From: Minisyncoccota bacterium
Lineage (GTDB): Bacteria > Patescibacteriota > Minisyncoccia > Phycocordibacterales > UBA9973
Length of the DNA stretch: 5,188 nucleotides
NCBI GenBank assembly: GCA_018060905.1
Contig: JAGOVD010000029.1
Coordinates: 1 to 5,188, forward strand
Reading direction: 5' to 3'
This document shows, in pieces, positions 1-3,509 of the stretch (its first letter is position 1; each line of letters begins with the position of its first letter). The notes beneath the pieces are model-generated. The model ran no database searches. It saw only the letters and a program-made list of their open reading frames with translations, and was not told the origin of the DNA. The position numbers and the translations under genes were made by a program.

Positions 1-38
1 TTATCATTCATTATCATTTCTTATCATTGTTTATTGTT
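1..38. repeat. TTATCATT short direct repeats, 10-bp period
   Basis: TTATCATT occurs exactly at 1-8, 11-18 and 21-28, each followed by two variable bases. A degenerate fourth unit (TTATTGTT) lies at 31-38. The 10-bp period puts every copy on nearly the same face of the helix, which is typical of repeated protein-binding sites, but it could also be simple AT-rich drift. The array touches the window edge, so more copies may lie to the left. A TATAAT sequence follows at 40-45. Confidence 0.5.
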
Positions 39-39
39 C

Positions 40-45
40 TATAAT
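40..45 (+). promoter_or_regulatory. possible -10 box (TATAAT)
   Basis: This is a perfect TATAAT hexamer directly after the TTATCATT repeats. No TTGACA-like box lies 16-18 bp upstream; the sequence there is TTTCTT. If active it would depend on an activator, and the repeats could be that activator's sites. No gene follows on this strand except a 12-codon ORF at 62-97. A transcript would run into the hairpin at 200-247. It may be chance in AT-rich DNA. Confidence 0.2.
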
Positions 46-199
46 TCATTGGGTAAAGGTTATGTTAAGTTTTGTCAGGTTTTCCGTTAGTAAATAAGCC
101 TTATTTTTAAGCTTCAGTCATAAGATTAAAATTATTAAAAACCGCATTCCACTTAATAACCATATTTTCAATGGTGTTCCATTCTAGGTATGGTGAGCT

Positions 200-247
200 C
201 ACAACGCCAAAAAATCCCATCTGCTTGGGATTTTTTGCTGCGTTGTG
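200..247. terminator. long hairpin, possibly a bidirectional terminator (SL1)
   Basis: Bases 208-219 (CAAAAAATCCCA) pair perfectly with 226-237 around a 6-base loop. The stem is extended by CACAACGC (200-207) against GCGTTGTG (240-247), with a 2-base bulge at 238-239, giving 20 bp in all. The A6 and T6 tracts in the arms make it terminator-like in both directions. It is longer than a usual terminator and stands next to two more hairpins (251-274 and 297-326), so it may instead be part of a structured element. Confidence 0.55.
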
Positions 248-250
248 AAG

Positions 251-326
251 GCGGAGCGTTGCACAACGTGCCGCGAGGCAGGGTCGCGAACACTTTGCAG
301 AATTCGAATGAAGTGAAGAATTATGC
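251..326. other. two further hairpins (SL2, SL3) in a gene-free stretch
   Basis: SL2: GCGG (251-254) pairs with CCGC (271-274). After an A/G mismatch, 256-260 pairs with 265-269, leaving a 4-base loop; the 256-269 pair is G-U only if the plus strand is the RNA. SL3: 297-305 (GCAGAATTC) pairs with 318-326 (GAATTATGC) with one mismatch, around the loop GAATGAAGTGAA. With SL1 this makes three hairpins in about 130 bases. I do not recognise a known riboswitch, tRNA or small-RNA family. The rest of 1-440 shows no convincing gene: the long minus-strand frames across it lack any sensible start context or protein character. Confidence 0.35.
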
Positions 327-400
327 TTAGTGGTTTGTGACACAAGACAAAAATAAAACCGCCACGAAGACGTTTTTCGCGTTGTAAAGGTCTGGAGGAA

Positions 401-428
401 AAGAAAAAAGCCACCAATAATGGGTGAC
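401..428 (-). terminator. intrinsic terminator of the 441-995 gene
   Basis: Read on the minus strand, GTCACC (428-423) pairs with GGTGGC (415-410) as a 6-bp stem with one G-U pair and a 7-base loop. TTTTTTCTTTT follows immediately (409-399). It begins 12 bases after the stop codon of the 184-residue gene, as expected for a Rho-independent terminator. Confidence 0.75.
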
Positions 429-440
429 TTAATAATTTGA

Positions 441-995
441 TTACTTAATTGAAATCTTTCTATCCTGTATGTTTTCCACGGGGGTTGAATACTTACGTTC
501 AGATAATAAATTATATTCAATCAATGCGGTGTCAGGCTCTGAAAGAAGTTTAAGATAGTCAATAAACTGCGAAACCGGAGAAAAATTACTCATGTCTCTC
601 TGGTGAATCTCATCAACCTCCCAACTATAACCATTATCGGGCGCTGGTACATAGGATACAGCAATATAAACGATATCTTCGTATTTCTTTAATTCATAAT
701 TTTTCATATTAAGAATTAAATGAAGACGGTAATAGCCGTGTCCTGTATCTCCGTCGCCGTACATTAAAGCACACTCAAAGATTCCTTTATCATTTGACCC
801 ACCATCAAGCTCACTAACTTTATTAAAGCTTCTGACAAGTTCCTGGTTTTGTCCAAAAATGGTCTTACAGACAATGCAGGCTTTTTCTTTTAGTTTGAGG
901 TATTCTTTTCGAAAATCAGCTTGTTTCTTTTTAAAATCAAAAGGTTTACGAAGATTTTTGGTTGAAAATCTTTCACATTCAGATTGTTGTTTCAT
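441..995 (-). CDS. hypothetical protein, 184 aa, with CIVC motif and basic N-terminus
   Basis: I do not recognise the family and assign no function. The protein has a charged, Lys-rich N-terminal third (about residues 13-38, probably helical). A CIVC pair follows (Cys40, Cys43), with further cysteines at 7 and 75. A mixed alpha/beta body contains GDGDTGHGYYRLHLIL (about 80-95) and a probable beta strand at 108-116. There is no signal peptide or membrane segment, so it is probably cytosolic. The two-Cys motif could bind metal, but a second Cys/His pair is not obvious. The frame stays open up to a TTG at 1028. I chose ATG at 995-993 because the longer start lies inside the promoter: the -10 box is 1018-1013 and the expected transcript start is near 1006. 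No Shine-Dalgarno is visible. It is transcribed divergently from the membrane protein at 1077, and its own terminator follows at 401-428. Confidence 0.8.
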   Translation of the reverse strand: MKQQSECERFSTKNLRKPFDFKKKQADFRKEYLKLKEKACIVCKTIFGQNQELVRSFNKVSELDGGSNDKGIFECALMYGDGDTGHGYYRLHLILNMKNYELKKYEDIVYIAVSYVPAPDNGYSWEVDEIHQRDMSNFSPVSQFIDYLKLLSEPDTALIEYNLLSERKYSTPVENIQDRKISIK

Positions 996-1012
996 GTTAA
1001 ATAGTTTCCCCC

Positions 1013-1057
1013 ACTCTACCCTCGACAATTGACAAAGTCAAGGTTGGGTTGTAAGGT
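1013..1057. promoter_or_regulatory. bidirectional promoter, copy 1 (back-to-back -35 boxes)
   Basis: The palindrome TTGACAAAGTCAA (1029-1041) supplies two -35 boxes separated by one base. Rightward: TTGACA (1029-1034), 17-bp spacer, TAAGGT (1052-1057), with an expected start near 1064, about 13 bases before the ATG at 1077. Leftward: TTGACT (1041-1036), 17-bp spacer, TAGAGT (1018-1013), with an expected start near 1006, about 11 bases before the ATG at 995. The same arrangement recurs at 2177-2221. The two polymerase sites overlap and probably exclude each other. The palindrome could also be an operator. Confidence 0.75.
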
Positions 1058-1076
1058 GAATAAAAAAATAAATAAT

Positions 1077-1595
1077 ATGGTGATATATCTTAAACTCTTG
1101 ATTCGTCCAGCACTTATCGGAGTAGCTGGGGTGTTTGTTTGGTATTTTTTAAAAAAATGGATCGGTATCGATCAACGAGACCAGGGGGTTTTCGAGCCAG
1201 TACTCAATATCATTGGAGTAGCCCACGGCCTCCTTGCTGCTGCGCAAATAAGCAAAGTAAATGATCAGAATCAAAAAATCCAACAAGCAATCACTCTCAA
1301 AAATTGGCAACAATTCAAAGAATACGAGTGCCTGCGAATTAACCCGGTTATAAAATTATTGCTTGCAGTGTTCTCTCTCATTTTTTTCGGTATATTTGTT
1401 CTGTATCCGTTTGTGAACATTTATACGGGCAAAGTGGTGGTCTGGGCAACGATGTTTGTCCTGTATCTTCTCTGGGAAGTAGCGTACGAACTTGATGACC
1501 CGTACCATGGCATATGGAAAGTGACGAGACAAGTGGTCTACGATACATTTTCAAATCAAATGAATGACGAGGAAAAGATAAAATATGCCCCTTGA
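1077..1595 (+). CDS. small multi-pass membrane protein, bestrophin-like/DUF4239-like
   Basis: A 172-residue protein with likely membrane segments at about 5-25, 39-57 (weaker), 90-112 and 116-135. A polar, Gln/Lys-rich stretch (58-88) lies between the second and third. The pattern GVFEPVLNIIGVAHGLL (37-53) and the late YELDDPYHGIW (137-147) resemble the bestrophin-like DUF4239 proteins, whose C-terminal part carries an L-D-x-P-[FY]-x-G signature. This is pattern memory, not a search, and the protein is short for that family. The role is unknown; a channel-like function would be a guess. The frame extends up to TTG 1029 and GTG 1056, but both lie in the -35 or -10 box. ATG 1077 fits a transcript starting near 1064. 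It is divergent from the 184-aa gene and ends in TGA just before a strong terminator. Confidence 0.8.
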   Translation: MVIYLKLLIRPALIGVAGVFVWYFLKKWIGIDQRDQGVFEPVLNIIGVAHGLLAAAQISKVNDQNQKIQQAITLKNWQQFKEYECLRINPVIKLLLAVFSLIFFGIFVLYPFVNIYTGKVVVWATMFVLYLLWEVAYELDDPYHGIWKVTRQVVYDTFSNQMNDEEKIKYAP

Positions 1596-1606
1596 TGGAG
1601 AGATAA

Positions 1607-1635
1607 AAAAATCCCCGCAACCTGCGGGGATTTTT
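1607..1635 (+). terminator. intrinsic terminator of the 1077-1595 gene
   Basis: TCCCCGCA (1612-1619) pairs perfectly with TGCGGGGA (1623-1630) around the 3-base loop ACC, flanked by A5 and T5 tracts. It starts 11 bases after the TGA stop. The symmetrical A and T tracts allow termination in both directions. Its position right behind a TGA supports reading UGA as stop in this organism. Confidence 0.9.
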
Positions 1636-1774
1636 ATATTTTTGCTCTCGTGTACACGCATGAAAAACGCGCTATCAACAATGGCCCCCTCTGCGTTGGT
1701 CGAGCTCCGTAGGTTCCTGATTTTTTAGATTCGAAGAAGCTGTTAAAATCGCAGTCCCTGGAAGAGGTTCACCA
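1636..1774. other. intergenic stretch without a convincing gene
   Basis: This spacer lies between the two divergent modules. It holds a perfect 10-bp palindrome, CGTGTACACG (1649-1658), and a 22-codon plus-strand ORF (ATG 1660 to TAG 1728) that I do not consider a real gene. I see no tRNA fold and no clear promoter here. The region reads as the boundary between two separately terminated gene pairs. Confidence 0.4.
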
Positions 1775-1797
1775 ATAAAAACACCATATCTATGGCA
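1775..1797 (-). terminator. weak terminator of the 1813-2145 gene
   Basis: On the minus strand TGCCAT (1797-1792) pairs with ATGGTG (1787-1782), including two G-U pairs at the base, around the loop AGAT. A T5 run follows (1781-1777). It lies 16 bases after the stop codon. The stem is weak, so efficiency may be low, but place and polarity fit. Confidence 0.4.
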
Positions 1798-1812
1798 GTT
1801 TAGGATCAGTGA

Positions 1813-2145
1813 TTACACGTGCTTTTTTGATGCCTTTTTTCGTATACGCCACTCACTCGTTCCAATACGATGGATCGCGGATTTGTATATTTCCGGCACC
1901 TTTGCTTTTTCATAAAAGCTGACCATGGTATACAGGGCTTTCTTTTCTTCATCCGAGAACTGGTAGTGCGCATCCAGAAGCTGGATGTTTTGAATAGAAA
2001 GACCAACTTTTTCGTTACGGAGAATGGATTTAATATTCTCGAGCGGGAGAACTTGATTGGATCTACCCACCATAGCAGCGTCCTGATATATTTTTTCAGG
2101 ACTAATACCCTTCTTTTGAAGAAATTCGGACAAATAATGTGGCAT
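1813..2145 (-). CDS. small helical protein, possible XRE-like DNA-binding regulator
   Basis: A 110-residue, almost entirely helical protein. Predicted helices lie at about 2-12, 15-25, 34-44, 50-60 and 64-81. The stretch IKSILRNEKVGLSIQNIQLL (38-57), followed by a Ser-Asp-Glu-Glu turn (64-67), has the rhythm of helices 3-5 in XRE/Cro-type folds: a recognition helix ending in an Arg/Asn-rich turn, then a Ser-capped helix, then a 'FSDEEKKAL'-type helix. The C-terminus (98-109) is strongly basic, which suits nucleic-acid binding. This is inference from pattern; the first two helices match poorly and it could simply be an unknown helical protein. The open frame reaches TTG 2205, which lies in the -35 box. 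ATG 2145 follows the predicted transcript start (about 2170) and is preferred. It is divergent from the 90-aa gene. Confidence 0.75.
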   Translation of the reverse strand: MPHYLSEFLQKKGISPEKIYQDAAMVGRSNQVLPLENIKSILRNEKVGLSIQNIQLLDAHYQFSDEEKKALYTMVSFYEKAKVPEIYKSAIHRIGTSEWRIRKKASKKHV

Positions 2146-2176
2146 GGCTGTTGTGTTTAAAGATGAATTTCCCCCT

Positions 2177-2221
2177 ACTCTACTGCTTCGGATTGACAAA
2201 GTCAAGATGAAGCGGTATGGT
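2177..2221. promoter_or_regulatory. bidirectional promoter, copy 2 (back-to-back -35 boxes)
   Basis: This has the same layout as the promoter at 1013-1057. Rightward: TTGACA (2193-2198), 17-bp spacer, TATGGT (2216-2221), start expected near 2228. Leftward: TTGACT (2205-2200), 17-bp spacer, TAGAGT (2182-2177), start expected near 2170. Shared exactly with copy 1 are ACTCTAC, then eight wholly different bases, then ATTGACAAAGTCAAG, plus a CCCCC tract just beyond the leftward -10. The rightward -10 matches at 5 of 6 bases and is followed by an A-rich start region in both. Confidence 0.75.
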
Positions 2222-2234
2222 AAAGAAAAAACAC

Positions 2235-2507
2235 ATGCACATTAGTACAGACAAACTCAGCTTAGAAATCTGGAAAGCAAGGAGTGATATTTACCAACAA
2301 GAATTCCCCGCACTGGTTTACTACAGTGAAAATGATATCCAGAGGTCATACGTAACTCTAGTTTATAACGTTGTTAATAAACAAAAAAAAATTGTTATAG
2401 TTATTATAGACAATATTCCCTACGAAGTACTCGATGACGAAAAGGCTTCGAGTAGCCCGTTTCGAAATTGTAATACCTCCGACATCGACATCGTACTCAA
2501 GGTATAA
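2235..2507 (+). CDS. hypothetical protein, 90 aa
   Basis: I do not recognise this protein. The first 20 residues look helical and amphipathic (STDKLSLEIWKARSDIY). Two strong beta strands follow (about 38-47 and 52-59, the latter very Ile/Val-rich) around a Lys/Gln turn, suggesting a beta hairpin. The C-terminal end is acidic and Ser-rich, with a final short strand (84-90). There is no signal peptide or membrane segment. ATG 2217 would add six residues (MVKKKH) but lies within the -10 box TATGGT (2216-2221). ATG 2235, about 7 bases after the expected transcript start, is therefore preferred. If another promoter is used, the 96-residue form is possible. The gene is divergent from the 110-aa helical protein, so a two-component small-protein unit is conceivable but unproven. 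Confidence 0.7.
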   Translation: MHISTDKLSLEIWKARSDIYQQEFPALVYYSENDIQRSYVTLVYNVVNKQKKIVIVIIDNIPYEVLDDEKASSSPFRNCNTSDIDIVLKV

Positions 2508-2510
2508 AAC

Positions 2511-2540
2511 ATGCCGCTATGTATCTCATAGCGGCATTTT
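2511..2540. terminator. shared bidirectional terminator between convergent genes
   Basis: ATGCCGCTATG (2511-2521) pairs perfectly with CATAGCGGCAT (2527-2537) around the loop TATCT: an 11-bp stem. On the plus strand a TTTT run (2537-2540) follows; on the minus strand the bases after the stem are GTTTTAT. It starts 3 bases after the stop of the 90-aa gene. Its right arm ends one base before the stop codon of the convergent 83-aa gene, so it can serve both. Confidence 0.85.
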
Positions 2541-2790
2541 ATTCAATAAGGTCACAAACATTTTTAGGAAAACCGAGATATCTCGCCTTTAACTTTAAAT
2601 AAAATTCTACGGCAAGTAATTCACCTGCTTTTTCCAACCCAGTAATTGCAAGACCCGCATCAACTTGATAGCTAGTTGGTAGAATCTGCTCAGAAGAAGT
2701 ATCAAACGGGATAGCTATACCAATCCACGCCTTTCGTATGTTTACTGGTGCTGGTCCTGGAGGAAGTTCCTTAATTATTATTTTCGCCAT
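2539..2790 (-). CDS. hypothetical protein, 83 aa, with PPGPAP N-terminal motif
   Basis: I cannot assign a family with confidence. A short beta strand (residues 2-8, KIIIKEL) leads into PPGPAPVNIRKAWIGIAIP (10-28), a compact motif whose Pro/Gly turn, IR-x-AW and G-x-x-I-P spacing look conserved-domain-like. A second half (about 42-70) contains a predicted helix with ITGLEKAGELLAVEFYLKL. There is no membrane segment, and one Cys (79). It is probably a small soluble domain. The frame opens at TTG 2799, but ATG 2790 is preferred: a TTGACT-N17-TAGTAT promoter at 2837-2809 predicts a transcript start near 2802. It follows the 221-aa membrane gene by 48 bases on the same strand, so read-through from the envelope operon is also possible. 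An inverted repeat covers its promoter. Confidence 0.75.
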   Translation of the reverse strand: MAKIIIKELPPGPAPVNIRKAWIGIAIPFDTSSEQILPTSYQVDAGLAITGLEKAGELLAVEFYLKLKARYLGFPKNVCDLIE

Positions 2791-2791
2791 A

Positions 2792-2813
2792 AGTATCAAT
2801 TTTTCTTGATACT
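2792..2813. promoter_or_regulatory. inverted repeat over -10 and transcript start (candidate operator)
   Basis: AGTATCAA (2792-2799) and TTGATACT (2806-2813) are perfect inverted copies separated by 6 bases. The repeat covers most of the -10 box (2814-2809), the predicted start (about 2802) and ends two bases before the ATG. On the transcribed strand no T-run follows the stem, so it is not a terminator. A dimeric repressor site is the simplest reading. An RNA hairpin near the start codon in read-through transcripts is the alternative. Confidence 0.5.
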
Positions 2814-2837
2814 AGCGATTTACAGAGCGAAAGTCAA
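2809..2837 (-). promoter_or_regulatory. promoter of the 83-aa gene
   Basis: On the minus strand, TTGACT (2837-2832) is followed by a 17-bp spacer and TAGTAT (2814-2809). The -35 box and spacing are the same as in the leftward halves of the two bidirectional promoters. The -35 box lies just after the stop codon of the upstream 221-aa gene. The expected start near 2802 leaves a leader of about 12 bases. Confidence 0.6.
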
Positions 2838-2838
2838 T

Positions 2839-3504
2839 TTAGAGCTCTGCGGGGATTTCGACTGGTTGCTCAATCACCGCTCGTGTTGCGTCATAGTGTG
2901 CAGAAAGTGCGAGGTAGAACTTGGCCATGAGGATAGCGGCGAGTGGATATGCCACAAAGAGTCCGATGCCGAGCGCAAGTATGCCGAGGAGATACAGTCC
3001 GATTGAAACAAGTCCGACGAGGAGTATTTTGCCAAAATATCCTTTCGTGATATCCCATGAATACCGGAGAGATTTTCGAATACCTTCCTTGCGATCGAGG
3101 TACACCATGCTCGCAAGCGAGAGTCGCACCATGATGTAGAGCCCTGGGATAATCAACAAAATGAGTCCGCAGAGAACTATAAGCCCCGTCAAGATAGCAA
3201 CACCAATATAGGAGAGTACTTGTCGGACACTTGGAACGAGAGCATGTATCGCACCAAACGAGAGCTTAGCCTCATCTCCACGAGCCGCTGCGAGAGAAAT
3301 CTTGATCCAGATCATACCCCAGAGAAATGATGCAATCGTCAGGATCACAGAGATGAGTATCGGTGTACGTTCACCTCCACCAGCGACACTCAGAAGGACT
3401 GAAATCAAAGCAACGCCGAGGAAAAATCCAAGGTGCTTTTTAAACAGTGCCCACGCTTCTCGGAGTGCTGTCTTGATAGAAAAGGTAAATGGTGTTGTAT
3501 TCAT
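2839..3504 (-). CDS. multi-pass membrane protein (YciC/UPF0259- or GPDPase-membrane-domain-like)
   Basis: A 221-residue integral membrane protein with about six hydrophobic segments: roughly 24-41, 48-70, 96-116, 117-134, 157-177 and 178-199. It has a short charged N-terminus and a polar acidic C-terminal tail. The block IIPGLYIMVRLSLASMVYLD (118-137) followed by GIRKSLRYSWDITKGYFGKIL (141-161) resembles the repeated module of YciC/UPF0259, DUF975 and the membrane domain attached to some glycerophosphodiester phosphodiesterases. In these an I-P-G-x-Y turn precedes an 'A-x-x-x-S-W-x-x-t-k-G' helix. No catalytic domain is present, and the biochemical role of such stand-alone proteins is not established. 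It starts at ATG 3504, five bases after the stop of the penicillin-binding protein, so the two are almost certainly co-transcribed and translationally coupled. No clear Shine-Dalgarno is seen. Confidence 0.88.
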   Translation of the reverse strand: MNTTPFTFSIKTALREAWALFKKHLGFFLGVALISVLLSVAGGGERTPILISVILTIASFLWGMIWIKISLAAARGDEAKLSFGAIHALVPSVRQVLSYIGVAILTGLIVLCGLILLIIPGLYIMVRLSLASMVYLDRKEGIRKSLRYSWDITKGYFGKILLVGLVSIGLYLLGILALGIGLFVAYPLAAILMAKFYLALSAHYDATRAVIEQPVEIPAEL

Positions 3505-3509
3505 AAGGG

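Noticed and set aside
1..38. CRISPR array
   Set aside because: Units are 8 bp with 2-bp gaps, far too short for repeats and spacers, and no cas gene is present.
62..97. 12-codon ORF (ATG to TAA) after the TATAAT box, with a weak AAAGG upstream
   Set aside because: Too short to support; it could be a leader peptide but there is no regulated gene behind it on this strand.
200..400. Integron attC site or cassette array, suggested by the ACAACGC/GCGTTGT inverted repeats and small terminated genes
   Set aside because: The arms do not fit RYYYAAC/GTTRRRY core sites, there is no repeat of the element at each gene boundary, and the genes are divergent rather than head-to-tail.
107..520. 137-aa minus-strand open frame (and a 72-aa one at 199-417)
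   Set aside because: It crosses the hairpin cluster and the terminator at 401-428 and overlaps the 3' end of the better-supported 184-aa gene. Its amino-acid make-up (Cys, Arg and Ser clusters, no domain character) looks like translated structured non-coding DNA.
1660..1728. 22-codon plus-strand ORF in the spacer between modules
   Set aside because: It has no promoter or ribosome-binding context. It resembles the spurious short peptides often called from intergenic or tRNA-like DNA.
1640..1780. tRNA or tRNA remnant (GGTCGAGCTCC resembles a T-arm)
   Set aside because: No acceptor-stem pairing or anticodon arm can be built on either strand.
1870..2160. 96-aa plus-strand open frame opposite the 110-aa gene
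   Set aside because: It is antisense to a gene with a matching promoter and terminator; its Phe-rich composition looks like a complement artefact.
2792..2813. Reading the AGTATCAA inverted repeat as a terminator of the envelope operon
   Set aside because: On the operon's strand no T-run follows the stem, and the repeat sits on the promoter and start of the next gene.
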